Assembly: GCF_020164555.1 (NCBI RefSeq) | Contig: NZ_JAIQZB010000011.1 | Location: 62,001 to 126,000 of the forward strand | Direction: 5' to 3' | DNA from: Salegentibacter lacus | GTDB lineage: Bacteria > Bacteroidota > Bacteroidia > Flavobacteriales > Flavobacteriaceae | DNA: 64,000 bases | In this document: one piece after another, positions 19,317 to 27,452 of the stretch | Layout of the letters: every line of letters begins with the position of its first letter | Numbering within the stretch: the stretch's first letter is position 1 | The notes under the pieces: generated by a model | Databases searched by the model: none | Told to the model about the DNA's origin: nothing | Seen by the model: the letters and a program-made list of their open reading frames with translations, nothing else | Made by a program: the position numbers and the translations under genes

Positions 19317-19367
19317 TAGGTCGTTTTTTATAATTCCAAGTGAAAAACTTTCACTATTTAATTGAGT

Positions 19368-19709
19368 CTACTCTTCGTTAAAAAGATCGTATACCTCCCT
19401 ATTAAGGTCTGGAATATAATTACCCAGGGCCCGCAATGCTCTTTCCTGAATTTTACCGAAACTTTCTAATTCTAAATCTCCCCCGGCAATATCCCAATCT
19501 TCAAAGTGAAGAACCTGTGAGAGGTAAGTATCATCTTCACCATAATACATAACAGAAACACGATTCCCACTAAAAGCTAATTGTAGAGAATAGAAAACGT
19601 TCTTAAAATAATCCGGAGTATGAATTTCAGGCAAATCCAGGGAAATCATATTTGTTTCCGGGTCATAAGAAAGCCACGTTGGTAAATAAACTTTTCCCAG
19701 TTCTAACAT
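19368..19709 (-). CDS. unknown 113-residue protein
   Basis: An acidic soluble protein without signal or membrane segment; recognisable only by composition (ISLDLPEIHTPDYFKNV, ERALRALGNYIPDL). It lies convergent to the integrase. No family recognised; a clean ATG start and sensible codon usage suggest a real gene. Confidence 0.6.
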   Translation of the reverse strand: MLELGKVYLPTWLSYDPETNMISLDLPEIHTPDYFKNVFYSLQLAFSGNRVSVMYYGEDDTYLSQVLHFEDWDIAGGDLELESFGKIQERALRALGNYIPDLNREVYDLFNEE

Positions 19710-19872
19710 TAGAATTTAATTTACAGGCTAATTAATTAAAAATAATAATTTTTACTTTTAAAAAGTTCGCTTTTAAGAGAAGCTTACAATAAATCGTTTT
19801 ACCTAAACTAGTATCACATCTAGAGTATAATCATCTCTTCTTTGTTGGCAGTAAGACACTTTCTTATCTTTA

Positions 19873-21912
19873 TTAATTCAGCATTTCCCCATTTTCATCA
19901 AATATCTTGTAACTATTGTAGGATTTGGAAAGAAAATTTTCTTTAGTTTCCGTGAGTAATTCTTCAAAATTATAGCCTGGGATTTCAAAATCTTTCGGTA
20001 TACTTAGCATAATTACATTACTATTTTCTAGTAGAATGTATCGAACATATTTTCTATTTGGATAAGAGATATAGAAGGATATTGCATTATTGTAATTTAA
20101 TTTCTGAAGTTTTTTAGGCAATTCTTTTAGAACTCTATTCCTAAAATTTGAAAATGACCTATCTCCAGTAAATTTAAGATATAACTGATTCTCTGAATTT
20201 GTACTTAAGAGTTTATTTATAAAATCATGTTCTTTAATTTTATTGGTTAAAGAATCTTTTTTAAGTAGAAAGTTTTCTAGAGGAGTAATACTGTCCTCAA
20301 TTGGCATTGTAAGATCATATATTATTTTGCTATTTTTCTCTTTATCTCGAATTTCCGCCATCCAACAATCTCCGCCATAACTATAAGAAAATATATTACC
20401 GATAGAGGTATCTAAAATTTCAAATTTTTCAAGTTCATTTATTTCGTCACGTAGAAGATCTTTAAGTTCTTTATTTGGATTCTTAAATCTTGATTGTAGA
20501 ACTGGCGGCATATGCTCTTCTAGTTTTGTAATTCTTTGTTCTATTTCATTCTTTTTAATAGTATCTTTTATGAAATATTGATAATGTTTTAAAGTATTAT
20601 AAAAATGTAATTTATTGAAAGCATCAACATGCTCATCCTGAATTAAATCTGAAATAGTTTGTTCAAAAAACGCCTGACTTTTTTCATCCAATGCGGAAAA
20701 AGCTTTACCTATTTTTGAGCCATCCGAAAAGTAATGTTGCTGGTTCTCATTATCAATTCTCAAATTTGACCCTAATAATAATTTTGGAATATTAAGATTT
20801 AGCTTACTCAATTCTTCTATATATGTTTTTCTCGCGTTAGAAGCAATATTACTATTAGCTACTCTTGAAACCTGATCGTTCATCACATTCAAAAATGATT
20901 TTATAAAGACACCCCAATTTGGTATTTGGGCTGCCAAACTAGCCATCCTTTTTTGTTGAATAATGGGACCATTATCAAAACTACACGAACCAACGTGCTG
21001 GTTGAAACGCATTAATTTCAATGCTTTTTCTTTAGAAATTAACTCCGCAGTGAAAAATTCCAATTCACCGTTAGATTTTTCTTCGTTTTCGGCATATTCT
21101 AAAGATAGATTAAGTAATTCCTTAAATTTTGAATCTTCATTAAACAAACTATCAGCAAAAAATGATCTTTTTTTCTCCCAATCATTTAAGCTTTTTTGGA
21201 AAGAAATAAATTCCTGATCTTTAGAGCGCTTTGGTTTATTTGTTTTTACTGCATAATAATTAACTAAGGAATCGATAATATTATCCTGCCGATTATATAG
21301 TGAGTTGTGGTTACTATCAGTATTGAAAAATAAATTTTGATTGGGTAAAACAAGAAAGTCTGTATATGAAACCCAGTCAGCATATTTTTCGGGTAAGATG
21401 ACCTTTGAAAAATGCTCCTTAATCTTAAAACCTCTAATATTTGTTGAATTTAATTCCTTATTTGTGTAGGAAGTATAATAAAACTTAATATTTTCCCTAG
21501 ACAATGAATCTGTATAATCAATTGTAATGCGATGCTCACTGTTATTTTTTATTTGAAAAGATTTAATTTGTAGTTTTTGTTCGCCATTGGAATATTCTAC
21601 CCTGTTTTTTAAAACCAGTAGATCTCGATCAATTTGAAGATTTGGGAAATTTTTCAACAAAGAGTCTAGTTCTACTTTATTGGTCAAAGCAAGAATAAAT
21701 TCTTCAGGTTTATTCGTTTTTACTTCAAAATAATCCCCGGTTCCTTGAGGCAGTGATTCTATATTGGATCTGGAACTGTTCTGATACTCGGTTTCCAATG
21801 AATCTATAATAATATCCAATACTGGAATGTCTTCTTCAGCTATAATTTCATTTTGAGAAAAACTCTCTTGACTTGAAATTAATAATAGAAGTAGTAAAAA
21901 TAAATTCCTCAT
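19873..21912 (-). CDS. large exported protein of unknown function
   Basis: Starting at the ATG at 21912 gives 679 residues with a clear signal peptide (LFLLLLLLISSQESFSQ). An upstream in-frame start would add 15 residues before the signal and is unlikely. The mature part is lysine- and asparagine-rich and mostly helical, with a central cysteine-containing stretch (FNQHVGSCSFDNGPII) and another SYGGDCWMAEIRDKEKN. The C-terminal part ends FDENGEMLN. I recognise no domain. It stands alone between the 113-residue gene and the HigBA module and is probably a periplasmic or surface protein. Confidence 0.7.
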   Translation of the reverse strand: MRNLFLLLLLLISSQESFSQNEIIAEEDIPVLDIIIDSLETEYQNSSRSNIESLPQGTGDYFEVKTNKPEEFILALTNKVELDSLLKNFPNLQIDRDLLVLKNRVEYSNGEQKLQIKSFQIKNNSEHRITIDYTDSLSRENIKFYYTSYTNKELNSTNIRGFKIKEHFSKVILPEKYADWVSYTDFLVLPNQNLFFNTDSNHNSLYNRQDNIIDSLVNYYAVKTNKPKRSKDQEFISFQKSLNDWEKKRSFFADSLFNEDSKFKELLNLSLEYAENEEKSNGELEFFTAELISKEKALKLMRFNQHVGSCSFDNGPIIQQKRMASLAAQIPNWGVFIKSFLNVMNDQVSRVANSNIASNARKTYIEELSKLNLNIPKLLLGSNLRIDNENQQHYFSDGSKIGKAFSALDEKSQAFFEQTISDLIQDEHVDAFNKLHFYNTLKHYQYFIKDTIKKNEIEQRITKLEEHMPPVLQSRFKNPNKELKDLLRDEINELEKFEILDTSIGNIFSYSYGGDCWMAEIRDKEKNSKIIYDLTMPIEDSITPLENFLLKKDSLTNKIKEHDFINKLLSTNSENQLYLKFTGDRSFSNFRNRVLKELPKKLQKLNYNNAISFYISYPNRKYVRYILLENSNVIMLSIPKDFEIPGYNFEELLTETKENFLSKSYNSYKIFDENGEMLN

Positions 21913-22031
21913 TCGTATGTTTTGTGTATTTATGGCATTGGTCAGGGTTAACAACAATTGGTATTCAGGTTTTGAATTAATCTACCTTTTCAATTACCAA
22001 TTGTTTATTAACCGATGCTACCCTTTGTTTT

Positions 22032-22400
22032 TTACTTCGACAGCTTATAATTATTCACAAGTACTGAAGCAGAAATATGTAAAATCCGTTCTAATTCTCG
22101 AATCATATCTACTGTCAATCTTTTCTTTTTGTTTAAGATTTCCGAAACCCTGCTTTTTCCTCCAATAATACCAACTAAATCTTTTTGTTTGAGATTCATT
22201 TCTTCCATTCTTATTTTAATTGCTTCTATTGGATCTGGAGCTTCTATTGGATAATGTTGATTTTCGTAATTCTCGATTAAAAGTGATAGGATTTCCGCTT
22301 CGTCTCCTTCTTTTGAATTTGAGTCAGCATCAAAAATCACTTCTAATCTTTCTAAAGCTTGTTCGTAATCTTTTTCTGTTTTTATAGGTTTTATTTTCAT
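22032..22400 (-). CDS. higA: HigA-like antitoxin
   Basis: A 122-residue protein with an XRE-type helix-turn-helix in the second half (EEMNLKQKDLVGIIGGKSRVSEILNKKKRLT, split here as MNLKQKDLVGIIGG and KSRVSEILNKKRRL-like), typical for HigA. It lies 11 bp downstream of the toxin gene, so the order is toxin then antitoxin, as in higBA. It should bind HigB and repress the shared promoter above 22708. Confidence 0.9.
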   Translation of the reverse strand: MKIKPIKTEKDYEQALERLEVIFDADSNSKEGDEAEILSLLIENYENQHYPIEAPDPIEAIKIRMEEMNLKQKDLVGIIGGKSRVSEILNKKKRLTVDMIRELERILHISASVLVNNYKLSK

Positions 22401-22411
22401 AGTCTTTTGTT

Positions 22412-22708
22412 TTAAATCGTGTCCGCATTTATTTTATCATACTCGGCGTGAGTTCCCACAAATCGTATAAACGCCCATTGTCTGTCATAGTTGAATTTTA
22501 CAATCAATCGATAGGAATTTCCTTTTATGTTGAAAACCACTCTGCTATCTTTTAGAATGCTTGCGTTTATGTACGTTTCCTTAATATCGTTTGGCGACTT
22601 CCAATTTGAAGATTTTGCCGTTTCATACCAGGTTTTCAAATATTGCTCGGAATCGGAATGCTTATCCCAAAATTCACGTAAAGTTCTTTTTGCAATTATT
22701 CTTTTCAT
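22412..22708 (-). CDS. higB: HigB-like mRNA interferase toxin
   Basis: A 98-residue RelE/HigB-fold protein. The family motifs are visible: ILKDSRVVFNIKGNSYRLIVKF and the C-terminal FIRFVGTHAEYDKIN, whose Arg-Leu and His-Tyr positions belong to the active site. It cleaves mRNA on the ribosome when free of antitoxin. The pair probably stabilises the island. Confidence 0.92.
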   Translation of the reverse strand: MKRIIAKRTLREFWDKHSDSEQYLKTWYETAKSSNWKSPNDIKETYINASILKDSRVVFNIKGNSYRLIVKFNYDRQWAFIRFVGTHAEYDKINADTI

Positions 22709-22715
22709 CGATTAA

Positions 22716-23073
22716 TTTCTACGACAAATATAAATAAAAGTTCTCTATTTTAGAACTTTTATTGTCAGTTTTTCCTTTGTGAAAATAAAGGGTAACTCGT
22801 TATATCACATTTAATTTTCTTTTAATAAGAAATATTATTGTAGACTTTAAAGAGGAATTTGATATTCTATAGATATTTTTAAACTCCTGATAGGATATTA
22901 TGTAGTTTTTGCAAAACCATAAAATACTCTTTCCCCAGCAGTGATTAAAGACCACCTCTTAATCAAATCCCGTTTCATTGCACAAAAATTAGAAGTTGGC
23001 TTTTAAGGAGAGGAATCCTTAGCGCATAATTTAATACCCGTTCAGCCCATTCCCGCTGCATTTCGCAAAAGCT
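22716..23073. other. non-coding stretch upstream of higBA
   Basis: About 360 bp without a convincing gene. The first 100 bp must contain the higBA promoter and operator; the rest is AT-rich and I see no repeat or RNA in it. Confidence 0.4.
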
Positions 23074-23259
23074 TCATTTCGGGGAAAGCGCTTCTCTATA
23101 AAGATCCTGGACACCATCAAACAATTTGCGACTTTCATTACGCTGACCCGATGAAAAATCGGAACGCTCCATTACAGTTCGAAATTTTTCGAAGAAGTCC
23201 GCCAGATTGGATTTCATATTTAATTTATTCCGCTTCCTCCTCCTTCTATACTCTTCCAT
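23074..23259 (-). CDS. possible small basic protein
   Basis: From the ATG at 23259 a 61-residue product begins MEEYRRRRKRNKLNMKSN and continues with an amphipathic helical part (LADFFEKFRTVMERSD) and a charged tail. The upstream in-frame extension to 23349 looks non-coding. Basic N-terminus and position next to the mobilization remnants suggest a DNA-binding accessory, but I recognise no family. Confidence 0.35.
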   Translation of the reverse strand: MEEYRRRRKRNKLNMKSNLADFFEKFRTVMERSDFSSGQRNESRKLFDGVQDLYREALSPK

Positions 23260-23406
23260 TTTACTATTTGAAGTATTCCCGGCCTTCACTGCAACTACCT
23301 TTTTCTGTAATGCAAAATACCAAGATTTAGAAGTTAGTCCACACTGCATAAAGCCGGTTGCTGTGCTCCCTTTTTATAAGTCCTCCCTAATTCTAAATCT
23401 TAAAAA

Positions 23407-23546
23407 TGTATCAGCATCAGAAAAAGGTAACAGTGACGGCTCTACGGGAAGTAAATCGAATAACGGAAAAATGAAATCATGCAAAAATCCACAAAAAGGA
23501 AGCGGAATTAAAAAATCAAAAAAGGAAAACGCTCAGGATACAATAA
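23407..23546 (+). pseudogene. possible decayed small ORF
   Basis: A frame starting at the ATG at 23407 reads YQHQKKVTVTALREVNRI, is interrupted by one TGA at 23473-23475, and continues as an amphipathic helix-like stretch to TAA at 23544-23546. A decayed small gene in this otherwise gene-poor stretch (23350-23790) is possible, but no family is recognised. Confidence 0.25.
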
Positions 23547-23797
23547 GTAAATCAATTAAAATCAGATATATAGCTTTAAATTCTGCCCGACTATTTCAGT
23601 TTTCCCGATGATGGGATTTTATAAAAAAAAGAATAAGATTTTAAAAACGGATTATGATGTTCATGATCTGTTTTTCATTTTACGAAATTCTCAATCAATT
23701 GATCATTTCTCTATAGTAAACTTCAAAGATTTTCTTTTCAAATCATAAAAATTAGGATTCAGTTTCTAAACATTTAAAAGGCTATTAAATTCATTTT

Positions 23798-23899
23798 AAT
23801 AGTCAACATTTTTGTCCCTGCGGGACGAAAAGGTAGAGCAAGAGGGTAACGGGCAGAGCCCGTTAAAAACTACCTTTTACATTTTAAATTATTGACTAT
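23798..23899. other. multibranched palindromic region, oriT or structured RNA candidate
   Basis: Nested perfect inverted repeats: ATAGTCAA (23799-23806)/TTGACTAT (23892-23899); inside it the hairpin GTCCC/GGGAC (23814-23826) and the stem AAAAGGTAG (23828-23836)/CTACCTTTT (23870-23878), which encloses AACGGGC-AGA-GCCCGTT (23848-23864). Such a cross-shaped structure just upstream of a mobilization gene is what an origin of transfer or a structured leader RNA would look like. Confidence 0.65.
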
Positions 23900-23938
23900 C
23901 AATTATTTAAATAATATGATTAATGCTATAAAAATATT

Positions 23939-23995
23939 GATTTACTGGTTTTGGGCTTGAACCCCCAATAAAATGGTTAAAAAAACCAGTAAATC
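23939..23995. repeat. 14-bp perfect inverted repeat upstream of the mobilization gene
   Basis: GATTTACTGGTTTT (23939-23952) and AAAACCAGTAAATC (23982-23995) are perfect reverse complements around 29 bp that contain GGG-CTTGAA-CCC. It ends 17 bp before the BfmA-like start codon, so it is an operator, a leader hairpin or part of the oriT. Confidence 0.65.
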
Positions 23996-24012
23996 TTAAA
24001 AAGTACTGAATT

Positions 24013-24369
24013 ATGAAAGCAGTTAAAAACATTACTATTGAAAAGAAAACGGCTGAACGCTTTCAGCAATTTTCCAGAATACATTACAAAACACACTCTG
24101 AAGCTTTGGCCGGAATGCTGGATTTTTTCTTCTACAATGAGATTTCTCCAAAAGAAAATTTTGGGCCTACCGGCAGGCGAATTGAAAATATTATCAAGAA
24201 AAGAATTAATGCAGTGATCGCAATAACAAGGGATATGGAGAAGAATAAAGTTAACCCAACTTTAGCTATTTTGCAGGCCCTATTGGAGGCTGCTGATCCA
24301 AAAAACAATTACTCCAATCGACTAAGAGATTATGAGCAAGATGACACTCATCCCGACTTTTATAAATAA
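24013..24369 (+). CDS. BfmA/BtgA-family mobilization protein
   Basis: A 118-residue protein. The N-terminus (VKNITIEKKTAERFQQFSR) followed by THSEALAGMLDFFFYNEISP is the ribbon-helix-helix-like signature of BfmA/BtgA accessory mobilization proteins of Bacteroidota elements, which bind oriT and help the relaxase. It lies just downstream of the palindromic region and just upstream of a broken DUF5712-like gene. Confidence 0.85.
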   Translation: MKAVKNITIEKKTAERFQQFSRIHYKTHSEALAGMLDFFFYNEISPKENFGPTGRRIENIIKKRINAVIAITRDMEKNKVNPTLAILQALLEAADPKNNYSNRLRDYEQDDTHPDFYK

Positions 24370-24375
24370 TTCACT

Positions 24376-24625
24376 ATGTACATTACAACCACCCCAAAGA
24401 AATTAAGAAGAGTATTCTCAAAGCACCGCAGAGTATGTTGATTACCTGGAAAAAGAAAATGCGATTCCGCGTATAGAAGAAAAGAATGAGGAGCTTTTTT
24501 TTAAATCAGAAAGAAGATGATTTTTTTTGGAAGATGTTGTAAAAGAAGTAGATACCAATATCGCTAAATTGGAAACGAAGAAACCGAAGTTTTACTCCTA
24601 TGTGAGGTATTTAGATCTCAAATGA
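24376..24625 (+). pseudogene. broken DUF5712-like mobilization (relaxase-module) gene
   Basis: It starts MYITTTPKKLRRVFSKH in one frame. After a frameshift the next frame reads AEYVDYLEKEN, then EELFFKSERR, a TGA stop at 24518-24520, and continues in the same frame with LEDVVKEVDTNIAKLETKK and PKFYSY. This order is that of the N-terminus of DUF5712 proteins that follow bfmA genes in Bacteroidota mobilizable elements. With one frameshift, one stop and no C-terminal part, the gene is dead and so probably is autonomous mobilization. Confidence 0.75.
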
Positions 24626-24770
24626 GATAAAATTTTATGAAAATGAAAATTCGGTTTTTAATAATTATAAAGTCAGGTGAAATTATGTAGATTAAAACCT
24701 ACGATTGGTAATTTGCAGTGGTTAAAATGAGGTTTTTGTTATCCAATCCTAATTGAAATTAAGATTTTGG

Positions 24771-25427
24771 CTATTTTCTTTTATCAACAGTTTTTTCATC
24801 AAAAGAGATCAAATTAAAAAGCTGGCGCATTCTGCTTTTCACCCTGGAGCCATAACGCTCTTCAAGTTCATCGGAATCTAAATTTGTTGTAGCGTGAGTT
24901 TTTATTTTATGATTAAGAAATAATTCATATCGGGAGAGAAGAATTTCTCCCATCACATTGCAATCCTGACCATAAAACCTTCCTGCCGGTTCAACACCAA
25001 GGTCATCAAAGCATAAATAACTGCTATTCCCGTAATCTTCAATTGTTTTAAACCCCAAATGGTGAAAAGCAAAAGCAATATTTCTGCAAGGAATAACCTG
25101 ATATTCTTTTTGGTGGGGCACCAGATAACGCAAAAGCTTAAGAAAGCTAGTTTTTCCACAACCCACAGGCCCGGTTAGTAAAATTCCTTTTGCAGGGTCA
25201 AGATCGAATTTCTGGCATTTTTCCTTATCCGCAATTATATAATTGCAGAGTTTGAAAAGTAATTTTTCATCTTTTTTGTACAGCTGAAATTCTTTTCCAA
25301 AGAGCATCTTGCCTTTTACCTGGAGATATTCAAGCATCAACGGAAAATCATAAAATACTTCTTTTCCTCTGAATTTTCCAATCTTGTAGACTATTCCGCC
25401 TTCTATTATTTCACAAGGGTTTTCCAT
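24771..25427 (-). CDS. DnaC/IstB-like AAA+ ATPase of the island replication operon
   Basis: A 218-residue P-loop ATPase. Walker A is GPVGCGKTSF near residues 85-94, Walker B YLCFDDLGVEP near 140-150, and the sensor-like THATTNLD near 179-186. Such small AAA+ proteins, paired with an upstream helix-turn-helix protein, load or assist helicases in mobile elements of Bacteroidota. Its start overlaps the upstream gene by 17 bp (25411-25427), so translation is probably coupled. Confidence 0.8.
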   Translation of the reverse strand: MENPCEIIEGGIVYKIGKFRGKEVFYDFPLMLEYLQVKGKMLFGKEFQLYKKDEKLLFKLCNYIIADKEKCQKFDLDPAKGILLTGPVGCGKTSFLKLLRYLVPHQKEYQVIPCRNIAFAFHHLGFKTIEDYGNSSYLCFDDLGVEPAGRFYGQDCNVMGEILLSRYELFLNHKIKTHATTNLDSDELEERYGSRVKSRMRQLFNLISFDEKTVDKRK

Positions 25428-26127
25428 AATTCTTTTCTTTTTTAATTTTTAAATAATCAGGATTTTTCAGTTTTAGATCTTGCTGAATCTCTTTAGATTT
25501 TTTCATCCATCGGTGTGCTAAAGCCTGCCAGTTTACCACTGGGGTATCACGATTAATTTTCCAACCTACAGCTTCATAGTGGTGATAGAATTTGGAAGCT
25601 TCATTATCCGGCCAGCCCTTTTCTTTAAAATATTTTAAAACTTCAAATTCACTTTTTGGCCAATAAGTTTTATTCTGTTTAGTATGTTTAATATTGTTTG
25701 TTTCATATACCGGAGCTATTTCGTTACTCTTACCAGACTCTTCTGCAACCTGTTCTAAAAAAGTCTCAAACTTATCCAGGTCATTTACACTACAAATTGA
25801 ATGCTCATCTTCTGCTTGTTTATCACTAGTCCAAAAAATGGACATCTTAACCTGGCTGCCTTTCAAGGGGTTTTTAGAAGGCAAATACAAAATGTAATTC
25901 CAGTCACTTAGTTCTCTAATGCATTTATGGTAGGTTGAAAGCGAACCAACCTTTGAAGCTTCCATAATTTCCTGCCTTTGTATATAGAATTGCTTACAGA
26001 ACCTAAATACATTCCAATACTGGAATAAAGCATAATAAATACTTACATGTGAGGGATTTAACCGGTTATCTTCATTAAATCGATAAAAAACCTCGGTAAG
26101 GTGCTTTATGTAATTCATATTAATCAC
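25411..26127 (-). CDS. replication-initiation-like protein of the island operon
   Basis: A 238-residue protein. The first 110 residues (MNYIKHLTEVFYRFNEDNRLNP, split as NYIKHLTEVFYRF and LNPSHVSIYYALFQYWN) resemble winged-helix replication proteins of mobile elements, with YHKCIRELSDWNYILYLPSK as wing region. The C-terminal part (WPDNEASKFYHHYEAVGWK) is a DnaD/DnaT-like tail motif, typical of helicase-loader partners. Located between the excisionase-like gene and the ATPase, overlapping both. Confidence 0.65.
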   Translation of the reverse strand: MINMNYIKHLTEVFYRFNEDNRLNPSHVSIYYALFQYWNVFRFCKQFYIQRQEIMEASKVGSLSTYHKCIRELSDWNYILYLPSKNPLKGSQVKMSIFWTSDKQAEDEHSICSVNDLDKFETFLEQVAEESGKSNEIAPVYETNNIKHTKQNKTYWPKSEFEVLKYFKEKGWPDNEASKFYHHYEAVGWKINRDTPVVNWQALAHRWMKKSKEIQQDLKLKNPDYLKIKKEKNYGKPL

Positions 26128-26398
26128 TATTATCTATCTTATACTTCTCCATTAATCGTTGTACATCTTCCCAATCATAAAAGACGGTACCTCCTATTTT
26201 TGTGTAAGGAAGATTACCATTTATTCGTATATTCTGTAAAGTTCCCCAACTAATATCCAGCAGTTTTCTAACTTCAGAAGATTTCAAATACCTTTTATGG
26301 ATTCCGGTTGAATGCTCTTTAAGTAATTTTTTAAGCTCCTCAAATAACTCCAGCTTAAAATTCATTAGATCATCGGTAGTAATTATTTCTTTTGGCAT
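26120..26398 (-). CDS. MerR/excisionase-like helix-turn-helix protein
   Basis: A 92-residue protein ending in an HTH_17 DNA-binding domain: RYLKSSEVRKLLDISWGTL, IRINGNLPYTKIGGTVFYD and WEDVQRLMEKY. This type occurs as excisionase or as first gene of the replication operon of Bacteroidota mobile elements. It is the first of three overlapping genes and probably autoregulates the operon through the inverted repeat upstream. Confidence 0.85.
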   Translation of the reverse strand: MPKEIITTDDLMNFKLELFEELKKLLKEHSTGIHKRYLKSSEVRKLLDISWGTLQNIRINGNLPYTKIGGTVFYDWEDVQRLMEKYKIDNSD

Positions 26399-26418
26399 TT
26401 TTAAAATGGTTTTAGTTT

Positions 26419-26461
26419 AAAATCCCACCGATGGTTACACTTTTTTACACGGCGGGATTTT
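26419..26461. promoter_or_regulatory. operator-like inverted repeat of the replication operon
   Basis: AAAATCCCACCG (26419-26430) and CGGCGGGATTTT (26450-26461) pair with one mismatch. The loop and flank carry three copies of TTACAC (26435, 26445, 26517). It lies directly upstream of the HTH gene and may be its operator or a small iteron cluster. The rest of the gap to 26876 shows no gene. Confidence 0.5.
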
Positions 26462-26876
26462 GTTGATTTGACTTCTAAGACAAATTTGAGCAGCTTTAAG
26501 AAAATAATTTCACTAGTTACACCGGACTACGAGAAAATTTAACACCATTCCTAAATGGATGTAAACGAGGCTGAAATTGAGGAGTTTGGACAATTTTGAA
26601 GAGAAAAAATTTAAAAAAAGGAATAGAAATGGCATTTTCGGAGTTACGTTCACCTACCGAAAAATTATAGCTCATTTTCCCGGTTCACTTTTTGTTCGAA
26701 ATTTTAGGTAATTCCGTCCAGGCATTTGGTTATTCTAGCTTTCATTAAAGACTACCTCAAACAGGGAAATGATATTTACAATGCCATATTTTATAGCTCA
26801 TTAGGATAAAAATAAATAAGAAGATGTCATATTTTGTCGTTATCTGAGTATATTATTGCAGTACAAAATAAATGCG

Positions 26877-27113
26877 ATGAGAAAATTAGAGATAACACTT
26901 ACCGAAGAGCAATACCAATATATTCAGGAAGAAATCAAATATGGAGGCAGGACAATTCTTGAAGAAGAGACTCTCGGGGGATATGAAATTACGCTTCACG
27001 TTGGCGTACCAAATATCTATACTTATTTGGAGATGAATTATATTAATAAGATTGATCTTGGAGAAGTAGAATGGACTTTTAAAATTTTTAATAAACAATC
27101 TTCCTGTAACTAA
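26877..27113 (+). CDS. small unknown protein A of a gene pair
   Basis: From the ATG at 26877, a 78-residue acidic protein beginning MRKLEITLTEEQYQYIQEE. No family recognised; a TTG start seven codons upstream is possible but less likely. It is separated by 7 bp from the next gene on the same strand, so the two form an operon. Confidence 0.6.
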   Translation: MRKLEITLTEEQYQYIQEEIKYGGRTILEEETLGGYEITLHVGVPNIYTYLEMNYINKIDLGEVEWTFKIFNKQSSCN

Positions 27114-27120
27114 AAGAATA

Positions 27121-27414
27121 ATGATATCAGAATATAGAGAAAAAATAATTCTTACCTATAGACAGTTACTTAAAATGCACGAGGAACTGCTCACCAAGAT
27201 AATTAATGTTGGAATGACCGGAGAATACGCTGAAGTAAATATAGTTTTTAAGCCCGGCGACACCTATAAATTTGATCTTGAACAATTTCGAGGAACTAAA
27301 GACAATAACCTGAATAAACTACTGACTTTTTTCGATGACCTAGAAAACCTTATGAACTCCCTGGCAAATATTAACGGGATTACCGAAGAGGAGCTTGAGG
27401 ATGTGAATTTATAA
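27121..27414 (+). CDS. small unknown protein B of a gene pair
   Basis: A 97-residue acidic protein (YREKIILTYRQLLKMHEELL, then VNIVFKPGDTYKFDLEQF). It is mostly helical at both ends with a short beta part in the middle. No family recognised. It is convergent with the Fic gene, whose stop is 38 bp away. Confidence 0.6.
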   Translation: MISEYREKIILTYRQLLKMHEELLTKIINVGMTGEYAEVNIVFKPGDTYKFDLEQFRGTKDNNLNKLLTFFDDLENLMNSLANINGITEEELEDVNL

Positions 27415-27452
27415 ATATAGATTTGAGAATACACCTAGCAAGTTAGAAAGTA

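Noticed and set aside
23260-23611. Plus-strand 134-codon frame around 23207-23611
   Set aside because: Low-complexity Lys/Ser composition and overlap with a minus-strand candidate; no start context. Only a short decayed frame at 23407 was retained.
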